Positions 19,239 through 27,615 of a stretch of DNA of 64,000 nt are shown here, in pieces. The notes under the pieces are model-generated. The model did no database searches. It had not been told where the DNA came from and saw only the letters and a list, made by a program, of their open reading frames with translations. The DNA is taken from NCBI GenBank assembly GCA_002163245.1, contig MAAL01000020.1:106133-170132 (forward strand), read 5' to 3'. This DNA comes from Gammaproteobacteria bacterium 42_54_T18. GTDB taxonomy: Bacteria; Pseudomonadota; Gammaproteobacteria; Pseudomonadales; Ketobacteraceae. The translations under genes were made by a program, and so were the position numbers. Positions within the stretch are counted from its first letter, which is position 1; every line of letters starts with the position of its first letter.

Positions 19239-19997
19239 CTAAGCCGCAGAAAGAAACGCGGATGCGACAGCACCAACTACCAAACCCAAAAAAAGCCCAG
19301 CCCAAAAAGATAACCTACCTTTATCAGAGTCTTTTTGACGCTGTAGTTCCTCTTTTAAAAAGCGGGTATTCACAATATCCTCTTCCATTTGATTACCCAT
19401 GGTTGCCCGCACCGAGGCCAGATCGTTCAGCCAACCTGGAAGGTCAACCCTTTCCAGCTTCTGTGTATTGGTATGAACCTTTAATGCTCCGGCCTTTGAT
19501 GTAACACCAAACAAACCAACCTGACTCCCAGTTCCCGAGTTTTGTAACGCAAAGCCCATTTTCGCCAAAAAAGCTTTATTACGCTGCATCGCTTCACTCC
19601 CCTCATCAGGGGGGGCAAATGCTTTAACAGGCACCACACCATAGTCCGGCACACTGGACTTAGCCCACTTAACAAGCTCCGACATAATATATGAGCCCAA
19701 ACCGCCCCCCCGAAGCTCTACAGGCAGTAATTCCCCCATCTCACCTAACGTAAAGGTCACTGAGCGCTCAGCGTGATCCGCAACCACATCAAATTTTGGG
19801 CTGGATGAAAAGCTAACCACCTGAAAACCATCTGCTTTTTTCTTAATAACATCTAACAAATAAACCTGAATTTTGAATTGTGTCATATCAACACTGTCAT
19901 CTTTTGCTCGCTTGCTCCCTTTTTTTATTAACACCATTACCTCTTCTTCGCTTTGGCGATTAGGGTGTGGTTGCATACGAAGCAAGTCAAAACTCAT
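19239..19997 (-). CDS. GNAT-fold acetyltransferase-like protein with C-terminal membrane anchor
   Basis: 252-residue protein. Residues about 35-165 look like a GNAT domain: beta strands (VTFTLGEMGELLPVEL), the acetyl-CoA pyrophosphate loop region RGGGLGSYIMSELVKWAKSS, and the late RNKAFLAKMGF motif in which the acceptor side is formed. A spacer and a charged coiled-coil-like stretch (about 205-228) lead to a single hydrophobic helix at the extreme C-terminus (FWAGLFLGLVVGAVASAFLSA), so the enzyme would be tail-anchored in the inner membrane with the catalytic part in the cytoplasm. The substrate is unknown. It is separated from the upstream Lys/Ala-rich gene by a strong terminator. Confidence 0.65.
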   Translation of the reverse strand: MSFDLLRMQPHPNRQSEEEVMVLIKKGSKRAKDDSVDMTQFKIQVYLLDVIKKKADGFQVVSFSSSPKFDVVADHAERSVTFTLGEMGELLPVELRGGGLGSYIMSELVKWAKSSVPDYGVVPVKAFAPPDEGSEAMQRNKAFLAKMGFALQNSGTGSQVGLFGVTSKAGALKVHTNTQKLERVDLPGWLNDLASVRATMGNQMEEDIVNTRFLKEELQRQKDSDKGRLSFWAGLFLGLVVGAVASAFLSAA

Positions 19998-20068
19998 CTA
20001 TATATCTCATCAGGTTATCAATCACGGGCTTACTCTCACCCCTAAGTGTAGTGTAAGGAAACAAGCGC

Positions 20069-20123
20069 GCATAAAAAAAGCAAATACCCCATTTGGCTAT
20101 AGGTGTATTTGCTTTTTTTATGC
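20069..20123 (-). terminator. Terminator after the Lys/Ala-rich protein gene
   Basis: A 19-base perfect inverted repeat (GCATAAAAAAAGCAAATAC and its complement) with a 17-base loop lies about 50 bases after the gene's stop. T-runs are present for both directions. Confidence 0.88.
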
Positions 20124-20171
20124 CTGTTGATTTTTTACGCTACAGGCACCTATACCAAAGGTTTAGGGTTA

Positions 20172-21008
20172 TTACTTTTTAGCAGCGGCCTTTTTAGGTG
20201 CCGCTTTCTTAGTCGGCATTTTTTTCGTTACTGCTTTCTTAACAGCCGGCTTCTTAGCTGCCGGCTTCTTGGCAACAGCCTTCTTGGGTGCAGCCTTTTT
20301 GCTCACCGCAGCTTTACTCGCCGTTTTTTTAGTGGAAGTTTTCTTTACTGGTGCTTTTATAGCTACCTTTTTTTCAGCTACTACTTTTTTCACAGTAGCT
20401 TTTTTCACAGTAGCTTTTTTAGCGGGAGGCTTGGCTTTAACCGAGGCCACCTTAGCTTTCTTTTGAGATTTTTTAACCAGCTCTTTCTCACGCTTCTCGA
20501 CCGCTTTCGCCGTATCTTTAACCTTCTTTTCAATCTTGCGCTGATACTGCTTAAAAGACTTGGCATACTTGCTTTCAAGCGCTTTTTTGATTTGCTCTCG
20601 CGCTTTTTCCATCGCCTCTTCTATTTCATCTTCAATACGATCACGAATCTCTTCTTCTTTATCGGCAACCTTTTGTCGCAATTCTTGCTCTTTAGCAATC
20701 AGCTTATCCTTCAACTGAGCAACTTGTGCTTCCAATTTTGCTTCAGATAAGTCCTTGCGTTTATCTGCCAGCACATCCAATGCATTTTCTAATGTATCTT
20801 GCGCCTGCTCCATCGCAACCTGAGCTGCGGCGGTTGCTTTAATTCTCCACTTTTCCTGAGCTTTCCCGAGCTTTACTCTCGCTTTTGCCACCTGACCCTG
20901 AGTTTTCGCAAGTTGGGCTTCTATTTTTTCAACAAGCGACTTGGCTTTATCAAGGGCTAAATTTGCTGAGTTCGAGGGACGTTTCTTAGTAGATTTTGTT
21001 GCAGGCAT
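20172..21008 (-). CDS. Histone H1-like Lys/Ala-rich (AlgP-like) DNA-binding protein
   Basis: 278-residue protein with two halves. Residues 1-175 form long charged helices with coiled-coil character (for example KLIAKEQELRQKVADKEEEIRDRIEDEI); residues about 190-278 are a low-complexity tail of KKA, PAKK and KKAT repeats like eukaryotic histone H1 and Pseudomonas AlgP. Such tails bind DNA non-specifically and compact it or affect transcription. A start at 21008 is chosen over the in-frame ATG at 21020 because GGAG, overlapping that upstream codon, sits 6-7 bases before it. The repeats are encoded by near-identical DNA units, for example a duplicated 15-base unit encoding KKATV, so tail length probably varies between strains. 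Confidence 0.8.
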   Translation of the reverse strand: MPATKSTKKRPSNSANLALDKAKSLVEKIEAQLAKTQGQVAKARVKLGKAQEKWRIKATAAAQVAMEQAQDTLENALDVLADKRKDLSEAKLEAQVAQLKDKLIAKEQELRQKVADKEEEIRDRIEDEIEEAMEKAREQIKKALESKYAKSFKQYQRKIEKKVKDTAKAVEKREKELVKKSQKKAKVASVKAKPPAKKATVKKATVKKVVAEKKVAIKAPVKKTSTKKTASKAAVSKKAAPKKAVAKKPAAKKPAVKKAVTKKMPTKKAAPKKAAAKK

Positions 21009-21120
21009 AGCTTTCTCCATTTATCCGCTATTGCTTTATAGAATAACCCGTAGCTTATCACATCAACCGCACAATACGTGGTAAGCCTACAGCTTAGTAC
21101 AGCAAATGAAGTAATTGCAG

Positions 21121-21160
21121 CCCATAAAAAAAGCAGCGAATTCGCTGCTTTTTTTATGGG
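21121..21160 (-). terminator. Terminator after typA: 40-bp perfect palindrome
   Basis: CCCATAAAAAAAGCAGCGAA is followed directly by its exact complement. The core GCAGCGAATTCGCTGC hairpin is flanked by A7/T7, so it can stop transcription in both directions. It lies 35 bases beyond the typA stop. Confidence 0.9.
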
Positions 21161-21194
21161 TGGTCTTTTGACACTTAAATAAGCTCAATAACAA

Positions 21195-23009
21195 CTAGCC
21201 CTTCAAACGACCTTCTTTCTTTCTCTCATGCTCTTTCAAGAATTTCTTACGAATACGAATCGACTCAGGTGTTACTTCAACCAACTCATCATCCTGAATA
21301 AAGTCTAACGCTTGCTCTAAAGAAAACTTAACCGGCGGTGTCAGTGTAATGTTTTCATCCGTACCTGACGCACGAACGTTAGTAAGCTGCTTACCTTTGA
21401 TTGGGTTTACCACCAAATCATTACCACGAGTATGAATACCGATAACCTGACCTTCATATACATCGACGTTGGGATCAAGGAATAAGCGGCCACGACTTTG
21501 TAAGTTAAACAAAGAGAAACCAAGCACTTTACCTTGCACCATAGAAACCAACACGCCGTTCTGACGCTTAGCCACATCCCCTTCCTTCAAATCACCGTAG
21601 TGAGCAAACGTTGAGTTCATGATACCCGTGCCAGACGTTAACGTTAAAAACTCCGAACGAAAACCGATCAAACCACGAGCAGGCGCTAAGAATTCCAAAC
21701 GCACACGGCCCTTTCCATCAAGTTCCATATTCGTCATTTCTGCTTTACGTAAACCAAGCTGCTCCATGATGGAACCCTGATGCTGCTCTTCAACATCAAT
21801 GACCAAATCTTCGTAAGGCTCCTGCTTCTTGCCATCGATTTCTCTAATAATTACTTCTGGACCACCAACAGCAAGCTCATAACCTTCACGACGCATAGTT
21901 TCGATCAGTACAGAAAGGTGTAATTCACCTCGACCTGACACTCGAAGCTTATCCGGAGTCTCTGTGTCTTCAACACGTAACGCTACGTTATGGATTAACT
22001 CTTTATCAAGACGGTCACGAATGTTTCGTGATGTCACATACTTGCCTTCCTTTCCCGCAAACGGCGAAGTGTTCACCTGGAAGTTCATACTAACCGTTGG
22101 CTCATCAACACTTAACGCTGGCAATGCTTCTACTTGCTCAGGGGAGCAAACCGTATCAGAAATATTTAGGCCTTCAATACCGGTAATACATACGATATCA
22201 CCCGCTGATGCCTCTTCCACTTCTACACGATCCAAGCCCATATAACCCATGATCTTCTGGATTTTGCCGTTTCGCTCTTCGCCATTCGCATCAACAATAC
22301 GAACAACCATGTTCAATTTAACCGCACCACGAGCAATTCGGCCTACACCGATGACACCAAGGTAACTGGAGTAATCCAATGAGCTGACTTGCATTTGGAA
22401 AGGGCCATCAACATCGACATCTGGCGCATTTACGTTTTCAACTACAGACTCGAACAAGAAGTCCATGTTCTCGCCCATATCTTCAGGCTCTTTTCCCGCA
22501 ATACCGTTAAGAGCTGAAGCGTAAATAATAGGGAAGTCTAACTGCTCATCCGTTGCACCCAAGTTATCAAACAGATCAAAAATTTGATCGACAACCCAAT
22601 CTGGACGAGACCCAGGGCGGTCAATTTTGTTCACAACAACAATCGGGCAAAGGCCTGCAGCAAAAGCCTTCTGTGTTACAAAGCGTGTTTGAGGCATCGG
22701 GCCGTCAACCGCATCAACCAATAGTAGAACACTGTCTACCATCGACATTACACGCTCTACTTCACCACCAAAGTCGGCGTGTCCAGGGGTATCCACAATA
22801 TTGATATGGTAACCATTCCAGTTGATTGCTGTATTTTTGGAAAGGATGGTAATACCACGCTCTTTTTCAAGATCGTTAGAGTCCATCACACGCTCTACAT
22901 CTTCGTTACGACCCAAGGTGCCGGACTGTTGAAGTAGTTTATCAACAAGGGTAGTTTTACCATGGTCAACGTGCGCGATGATTGCAATATTACGGATTTT
23001 ATCTGTCAC
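21195..23009 (-). CDS. typA: Ribosome-associated translational GTPase TypA/BipA
   Basis: Elongation-factor-like GTPase that binds the 70S ribosome and assists 50S assembly and stress adaptation. The 604-residue length fits the family (E. coli 607). G1 is AHVDHGKTT (13-21), the switch region holds [14 protein letters not shown]3 is [15 protein letters not shown] and G4 [13 protein letters not shown]. Domain II, two EF-G-like domains (including [28 protein letters not shown]) and the TypA-specific C-terminal domain ([13 protein letters not shown] to the basic tail [17 protein letters not shown]) follow. It is divergent from the PP-loop thiolase gene. Confidence 0.97.
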   Translation of the reverse strand: MTDKIRNIAIIAHVDHGKTTLVDKLLQQSGTLGRNEDVERVMDSNDLEKERGITILSKNTAINWNGYHINIVDTPGHADFGGEVERVMSMVDSVLLLVDAVDGPMPQTRFVTQKAFAAGLCPIVVVNKIDRPGSRPDWVVDQIFDLFDNLGATDEQLDFPIIYASALNGIAGKEPEDMGENMDFLFESVVENVNAPDVDVDGPFQMQVSSLDYSSYLGVIGVGRIARGAVKLNMVVRIVDANGEERNGKIQKIMGYMGLDRVEVEEASAGDIVCITGIEGLNISDTVCSPEQVEALPALSVDEPTVSMNFQVNTSPFAGKEGKYVTSRNIRDRLDKELIHNVALRVEDTETPDKLRVSGRGELHLSVLIETMRREGYELAVGGPEVIIREIDGKKQEPYEDLVIDVEEQHQGSIMEQLGLRKAEMTNMELDGKGRVRLEFLAPARGLIGFRSEFLTLTSGTGIMNSTFAHYGDLKEGDVAKRQNGVLVSMVQGKVLGFSLFNLQSRGRLFLDPNVDVYEGQVIGIHTRGNDLVVNPIKGKQLTNVRASGTDENITLTPPVKFSLEQALDFIQDDELVEVTPESIRIRKKFLKEHERKKEGRLKG

Positions 23010-23245
23010 AATGTTTTGCCTGTTGTTCGGCCATGATGCAGCAGGCGCCTTCCCACACCAAAATGACTAAGGTGTGCGGAGCGTGTCAGATACAAAATAG
23101 CGGTCAAATAAGAAATCGGTTTGGAGCTGCTTTGATAGCGCTAGAAGACTGGCTCTAGGCGCTGGGGGCGGCAGTATACCCGAATTTAATTGACTTTGTA
23201 TGTTTGCCGTACAAATTGTAACCAGAAAAGCAGTTTTTTTTCGGG

Positions 23246-23251
23246 TATAAT
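23246..23251 (+). promoter_or_regulatory. Consensus -10 hexamer before the PP-loop thiolase gene
   Basis: TATAAT, preceded by GG, lies 87 bases before the start codon in the 328-base divergent region that also holds the typA promoter. I see no good -35 at 16-18 bases, so the assignment is tentative. Nothing else in this region is recognisable. Confidence 0.4.
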
Positions 23252-23337
23252 CTCGCAACTTTTGGTTCGACGCATATTCCCCACATAAAGCACCGTTACC
23301 TTCTCTGACTTTAACGGCTATAACGAGATTTTGAAAC

Positions 23338-24402
23338 ATGGCAATACAACGAAAAGCGATTGCGCTTCTTTCTGGCGGTTTAGACTCCCTACTCGCCGTT
23401 AAAGTCATACAAGAACAAGGTATCCTTGTAGAAGGCGTTAACTTCTACACCGGCTTTTGTGTAGAAGGCCATACTCACGCCATTCGCAAAAAAGACGAGA
23501 AAAAACAAAAGCGTAACAACGCGTTGTGGTCTGCGGAATTACTCGGCATCAAGTTAAACATTGTCGATATCTCGGAAGAGTATAAAGATATCGTAATCAA
23601 CCCCAAGCACGGTTATGGCGCCAACCTTAACCCTTGCTTAGATTGCAAGATTTTTATGGTTGAACAAGCCAACGCTATGCTCAACAAGGCTCGTCAGCTA
23701 GCAGTGGAGGGGGGCTTTGACTTTATTATCACCGGCGAAGTGATTGGTCAGCGCCCTAAATCTCAGCGGAAAGAAACCATGCCCATCATTGCTCGTGAAT
23801 CCGGCGCAGATGATCGCCTATTACGTCCTTTATGCGCCCAAAACCTACCAGCAACATTGCCAGAACGAGAAGGCTGGGTTGATCGAGACAAAATGTACGA
23901 CTTCTCAGGCCGTAGCCGCAAACCTCAAATGGCCTTAGCAAAAAAATTCGGTTTTGAAGACTACGCCCAGCCCGCCGGCGGCTGCTGCTTCTTAACGGAT
24001 GAGTCCTACTCTAAGAAACTTGCCGACCTATGGAGCGCCCGTGGGGAGAAAGCCTACGAAATCGACGATATCATGATGCTAAAAATGGGCCGTCACATCC
24101 GACCAGCGCCCCATTACAAACTCATTGTCAGCCGTGAGGAAGGTGAAAACAACTTTATGATGGGTTACAGAAAACAATACCCGTCCATAAAAATCACCAG
24201 TCATTCAGGCCCATTAACCCTGATTGATGGCACCCCAAGCGATGACGACCTTATCTACGCTGCCAAAATTGCTGGACGCTTTAGTAAAGGTAGAATGGAA
24301 GATGAAATGACGGTTGAAATAACCAAACTCGGTGGCGTTACTACCACTCACACTATCAGACCAATGCGCCCCGAAGAAGTTGATCAAGGATGGTATGTAT
24401 AA
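23338..24402 (+). CDS. THUMP-less MnmA/ThiI-like PP-loop tRNA thiolase with NFACT-R-like C-terminal domain
   Basis: 354-residue PP-loop ATPase. The SGGLDS loop (12-17) stands at the very N-terminus, so there is no THUMP or ferredoxin-like domain as in ThiI. NPCLDCKIFM (98-107, Cys100 and Cys103) and GGCCFLTD (214-221, Cys216 and Cys217) correspond in position and context to the catalytic Cys pair of the tRNA 2-thiouridylase MnmA. Residues about 245-350 (MGRHIRPAPHYKLIVSREEGEN to the end) resemble an NFACT-R/DUF814 domain, which I infer to be an RNA-binding part. Expected role: adenylate a tRNA uridine and insert sulfur. A TusA-like sulfur carrier gene follows after one base. It occupies the place of thiI beside glnA in Pseudomonas. 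The modified position is not known. Confidence 0.75.
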   Translation: MAIQRKAIALLSGGLDSLLAVKVIQEQGILVEGVNFYTGFCVEGHTHAIRKKDEKKQKRNNALWSAELLGIKLNIVDISEEYKDIVINPKHGYGANLNPCLDCKIFMVEQANAMLNKARQLAVEGGFDFIITGEVIGQRPKSQRKETMPIIARESGADDRLLRPLCAQNLPATLPEREGWVDRDKMYDFSGRSRKPQMALAKKFGFEDYAQPAGGCCFLTDESYSKKLADLWSARGEKAYEIDDIMMLKMGRHIRPAPHYKLIVSREEGENNFMMGYRKQYPSIKITSHSGPLTLIDGTPSDDDLIYAAKIAGRFSKGRMEDEMTVEITKLGGVTTTHTIRPMRPEEVDQGWYV

Positions 24403-24403
24403 T

Positions 24404-24634
24404 ATGGCTCATCATCAGCTAGACACACAAGGGTTGCTATGCCCGATGCCCGTCATCAAAACACAAAACAAAATCAAAGAACTTGCTATTGGCGATACTT
24501 TGGAAGTAGTCGCCAGTGACCCAGGTGTTATGCACGACATCCCAGCCTGGTGTCGAATCAATGGCCACACCATCGTAGAAAGCAGCAAGGAAGATCGGCT
24601 GTGTACTATTTTAATTGAAGTCTGCGACAGCTAG
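24404..24634 (+). CDS. TusA/YedF-family sulfur carrier protein
   Basis: 76-residue TusA-like protein with the active-site motif LDTQGLLCPMPVIKTQ near the N-terminus; the Cys of CPMPV would carry the persulfide. The alpha/beta fold continues with GDTLEVVASDPGVMHDIPAWCRINGH, the family hallmark. It starts one base after the PP-loop thiolase stop, so the two are almost certainly co-translated and functionally linked, with sulfur passing from a cysteine desulfurase through this carrier to the thiolase. An alternative ATG at 24395 has AAGGA four bases upstream and would add MYN. It is not necessarily the housekeeping TusA of the TusBCDE relay. Confidence 0.88.
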   Translation: MAHHQLDTQGLLCPMPVIKTQNKIKELAIGDTLEVVASDPGVMHDIPAWCRINGHTIVESSKEDRLCTILIEVCDS

Positions 24635-24651
24635 ACCTGCCAAAAGAAAGC

Positions 24652-24698
24652 CGCACCAAAATGGCGCGCAAGCGCCATTTACGCACCTCAACGGTGAA
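24652..24698 (+). promoter_or_regulatory. Two NtrC-like enhancer sites upstream of glnA
   Basis: Site 1 (24652-24668) is CGCACCAAAATGGCGCG and site 2 (24682-24698) is CGCACCTCAACGGTGAA, both close to the NtrC dyad GCACC-N5-GGTGC. Their centres are 30 bases apart, about three helical turns, as in the tandem enhancer of enterobacterial glnA. They sit about 200 bases upstream of a sigma-54 promoter. ntrBC is encoded 3 kb downstream. Confidence 0.7.
24659..24680 (+). repeat. Perfect hairpin after the TusA-like gene
   Basis: AAATGGCGC, a four-base loop and GCGCCATTT. It overlaps the first NtrC-like site. It could end the thiolase-carrier transcript, although no T-run follows. Confidence 0.5.
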
Positions 24699-24860
24699 AC
24701 ATCAAACAACCAACAAAGACAACATACTTAACAAAACTGTCTGTATACCCTCAAACAAAGGCCAATTACGGCCCTCGCCTTCGTTTCAAGCCAACTTTTT
24801 ACCACTTTTTCTCAAATTGCTGCCACAAACAGAGATTAGGACTTTTCAGATTCGAATCAA

Positions 24861-24876
24861 TGGCATATATTTTGCC
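24861..24876 (+). promoter_or_regulatory. Sigma-54 promoter of glnA
   Basis: TGGCATATATTTTGCC matches the -24/-12 pattern TGGCAC-N5-TTGCW, with GG and GC exactly 12 bases apart. The predicted start site near 24887 gives a leader of about 184 bases. Together with the upstream NtrC-like pair it predicts activation under nitrogen limitation. Confidence 0.7.
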
Positions 24877-25070
24877 TTCTCGACAGGCATGACCAGAAAC
24901 TCCTCGTTTGGTTAAACGGAAAAAACACCCAAAAGGTCGCTTTTTACCAAGATAGCTCATGCGATATTGAGTATCACAGCTGTCAGAGAACCCTAATGCC
25001 CCTATCGGGCGGCAGGATGAAAGAGGGAAACGATCATGATCTCAACAATCCAATTGGAGGACACCTAATA

Positions 25071-26474
25071 ATGTCTGAGACTTTAAATTTAATAAAAGAA
25101 AATAACGTACGCTGGGTTGATTTGCGTTTCACCGATTCTCGCGGTAAAGAGCAACACGTTTCTATCCCTACTGGCGAAATTAACGACGCATTTTTCGAAG
25201 ACGGAAAAATGTTTGACGGTTCTTCTATCGAAGGCTGGAAAGGCATTAACGAATCCGACATGATTCTTATGCCTGACGACAGCACCGCTGTTATCGATCC
25301 TTTCACTGATGAAGCAACACTAAACTTGCGTTGTGACATTGTTGAGCCTCTAACCATGGCTGGTTACGAGCGTGATCCTCGCTCTGTTGGCGCCCGTGCA
25401 GAAAAATACCTAGTTTCATCTGGTATCGGCGATAGCGCGCTATTTGGTCCAGAGCCTGAATTCTTCGTATTTGACGATGTTAAGTGGAAATCAGACATGT
25501 CTGGTTCCATGTACTCAATCAGCTCTGAAGAAGCAGCATGGGTTTCTCATGATGATTTTGACGGCGGCAACATTGGTCACCGTCCTGGCGTTAAAGGCGG
25601 TTACTTCCCAGTTCCTCCAGTAGACTCACTACATGACCTACGTGCAGCAATGTGTGCAGCGATGGAGTCTATGGGACTTGTTATCGAAGTACACCATCAC
25701 GAAGTAGGTACTGCGGGACAGTGTGAAATCGGCGTTGGCCCTAACACTCTCGTTAAGAAAGCTGACGAAGTTCAGATTCTTAAGTACTGTGTACATAACG
25801 TTGCTCACGCTTACGGCAAAACAGCAACATTTATGCCTAAGCCAGTAGTTGGTGATAACGGTTCTGGTATGCACGTTCACCAGTCCATTGCTAAAGATGG
25901 CAAGAACTTATTCTCTGGTGATGTTTACGCAGGACTTTCTGAAGAAGCCCTTTTCTACATTGGTGGCATCATTAAGCACGCTCGCGCGATCAATGCTTTC
26001 ACCAACGCTTCTACTAACTCCTACAAGCGTCTAGTTCCTGGCTTCGAAGCTCCTGTTATGTTGGCATACTCTGCTCGTAACCGCTCTGCTTCAATCCGTA
26101 TTCCTTTCGTAGCGAACCCTAAGGCTCGTCGCGTAGAAGTACGCTTCCCTGATCCAACAATGAACCCTTATTTAGGGTTCTCTGCAATGTTGATGGCTGG
26201 CCTTGACGGAATCAAGAACAAGATCCACCCTGGCGATGCTGCTGACAAAGATCTGTATGACCTACCTGCAGAAGAAGCAAAGTTAATCCCTACTGTTTCT
26301 TCAACTCTTGAACAGTCTCTTGACGCACTTGCTGCTGATAACGAGTTCTTGCTACAAGGTGACGTATTCAGTGCAGACATGCTTGAAGGTTATATCGATC
26401 TTAAGCGTGAAGAAGTTGAGCGTTTAAACATGACAACTCACCCTGTTGAGTTTGACATGTACTACTCTTGCTAA
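25071..26474 (+). CDS. glnA: Glutamine synthetase, type I (GlnA)
   Basis: Dodecameric enzyme joining ammonia and glutamate with ATP. The 467-residue protein (E. coli 469) shows the [19 protein letters not shown] beta-grasp region, the EPEFFVFDD metal ligands, the ATP-binding [16 protein letters not shown], the [10 protein letters not shown] motif and the adenylylation site [11 protein letters not shown] with Tyr396. The enzyme should therefore be controlled by GlnE. A longer frame reaches back to 24996, but GGAGG at 25056-25060 and alignment with the family place the start at the ATG at 25071. Codon choice differs from its neighbours (many GCT, GGT, CGT, ACT), which fits high expression. Confidence 0.98.
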   Translation: MSETLNLIKENNVRWVDLRFTDSRGKEQHVSIPTGEINDAFFEDGKMFDGSSIEGWKGINESDMILMPDDSTAVIDPFTDEATLNLRCDIVEPLTMAGYERDPRSVGARAEKYLVSSGIGDSALFGPEPEFFVFDDVKWKSDMSGSMYSISSEEAAWVSHDDFDGGNIGHRPGVKGGYFPVPPVDSLHDLRAAMCAAMESMGLVIEVHHHEVGTAGQCEIGVGPNTLVKKADEVQILKYCVHNVAHAYGKTATFMPKPVVGDNGSGMHVHQSIAKDGKNLFSGDVYAGLSEEALFYIGGIIKHARAINAFTNASTNSYKRLVPGFEAPVMLAYSARNRSASIRIPFVANPKARRVEVRFPDPTMNPYLGFSAMLMAGLDGIKNKIHPGDAADKDLYDLPAEEAKLIPTVSSTLEQSLDALAADNEFLLQGDVFSADMLEGYIDLKREEVERLNMTTHPVEFDMYYSC

Positions 26475-26569
26475 TCGCTTTTATAGCGCTTCGCGAGAAA
26501 AAACAGGCTAATTGAACGATCTCTTTTAGTGTGTTGAAGCAACGTTGAGTGATCCTCAACGGTTCTGTG

Positions 26570-26597
26570 AAAAAAGCCCCGACAAGGGGCTTTTTTT
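26570..26597 (+). terminator. Intrinsic terminator after glnA
   Basis: AAAAAAGCCCC, a five-base loop, then GGGGCTTTTTTT, about 95 bases after the glnA stop. A smaller hairpin (GTTGAG/CTCAAC, 26544-26560) lies just before it. Confidence 0.92.
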
Positions 26598-26704
26598 ATG
26601 CCTTAATACAAGTAGGCAAGATCAACTATTATCAACTGCACCAAAATCACGCTCAAAGCAAACCGCAATCACACTATTACTCACAAAAACGAGAGATCAA
26701 CTTC

Positions 26705-27253
26705 ATGGATAGGGCTTCAAGCATTAGCACTTCATTACTCGTTGTTTTCATCGTATTCCTAGCTCAGCTAATGCTAGCCAATACCGCCAACAGCACTACG
26801 GTTTATAAGAATTATGACGCCAACGGCAACTTGGTATTTTCGGACGAGCCCTTTGAAGGTGCAGAGGCCATCGACGTAAAACCAATACCCACTATAAATC
26901 TACATCTTCCGAAAAACATACCAACATCAAGCACCACTACAGCTCCTGTAACCACCGACACCTATCAATCTCTCGACATCACATCCCCCGTAGCCGATAG
27001 CTCTATCGTAAATACTGCTGGGGCAGGCACAGTTAATGTTACGTCATCTCCAGGCCTGCAAAGTGACCACCAATACAAACTACTCATTAACGGTGAAAAC
27101 CAAGGGACACAAAGCAGCAATAGTTTTGCAATTACCGGCTTATTCCGAGGTGCACATACTGCCGTTGCACAAATAGTAAAAGGCAGCGGAGAAGTCATTA
27201 AGGTAAGTGCGCCCGTTACTTTTTTCGTACGCCAACACTCCATTCGACACTAA
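26705..27253 (+). CDS. DUF4124 domain-containing secreted protein
   Basis: 182-residue exported protein. An N-terminal signal peptide (MDRASS, then a hydrophobic LLVVFIVFLAQLMLA core) is followed by a DUF4124 domain, TTVYKNYDANGNLVFSDEPFEGAEAIDV (about 30-57). A Thr/Pro-rich linker leads to an Ig-like C-terminal part (LQSDHQYKLLINGENQGTQSSNSFAITGLFRGAHTAVAQIV). The frame is open 52 codons further upstream, but the ATG at 26705 puts the signal peptide at the start. Genes of this kind commonly sit between glnA and ntrB in pseudomonads; their function is not known. Confidence 0.85.
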   Translation: MDRASSISTSLLVVFIVFLAQLMLANTANSTTVYKNYDANGNLVFSDEPFEGAEAIDVKPIPTINLHLPKNIPTSSTTTAPVTTDTYQSLDITSPVADSSIVNTAGAGTVNVTSSPGLQSDHQYKLLINGENQGTQSSNSFAITGLFRGAHTAVAQIVKGSGEVIKVSAPVTFFVRQHSIRH

Positions 27254-27507
27254 CCACAACACATCAAAAAAGAATACCTCCAATCCAGGTCGCACCAAAA
27301 CAACGCATCACGCACTAAAAAACGATGCAACGCCTGTTTCCACAGTCTATTATTGTGCTAAACGGGGGCTAATTACGTCAACATTTACCAAAACACTCAT
27401 AATCCCCCCCGGCAATTCGATAACTAAGCGTCTCTTTGCTTATCGAACACGCAACACCCAGCTAAAACACTACCAATCGGCCTAATTGCCCGAAATTAAC
27501 ACAAAGC

Positions 27508-27523
27508 TGGTTTGTTTTTTGCA
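27508..27523 (+). promoter_or_regulatory. Weak sigma-54-like element upstream of ntrB
   Basis: TGGTTTGTTTTTTGCA keeps the GG and GC 12 bases apart and has a full TTGCA at -12, but only TGG of the -24 element. The 362-base gap between the DUF4124 gene and ntrB holds nothing else I can name except three copies of GCATTTA (27521, 27582 and 27596). Confidence 0.3.
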
Positions 27524-27615
27524 TTTACAGGTTAACTCAGCCTCTAACATCAGGTCCCTGACAAGTGACCTATAACATCCTGCATTTAGCACTCTGCATT
27601 TAACATAGATAATTT

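Noticed and set aside
20103..20750. 215-codon plus-strand ORF coding a Phe/Leu-rich hydrophobic protein
   Set aside because: It is the exact antisense of the Lys/Ala-rich gene; AAG/GCC codons read backwards give Phe/Leu/Gly runs. No ribosome-binding site and the start lies in a terminator.
23067..23408. 113-codon minus-strand ORF across the typA-thiolase gap
   Set aside because: Overlaps the start of the thiolase gene on the opposite strand and covers its promoter region; no recognisable motif.
24661..24915. 84-codon ORF before glnA
   Set aside because: It runs through both an NtrC-like site and the sigma-54 promoter and has no family resemblance, so it is regulatory DNA.
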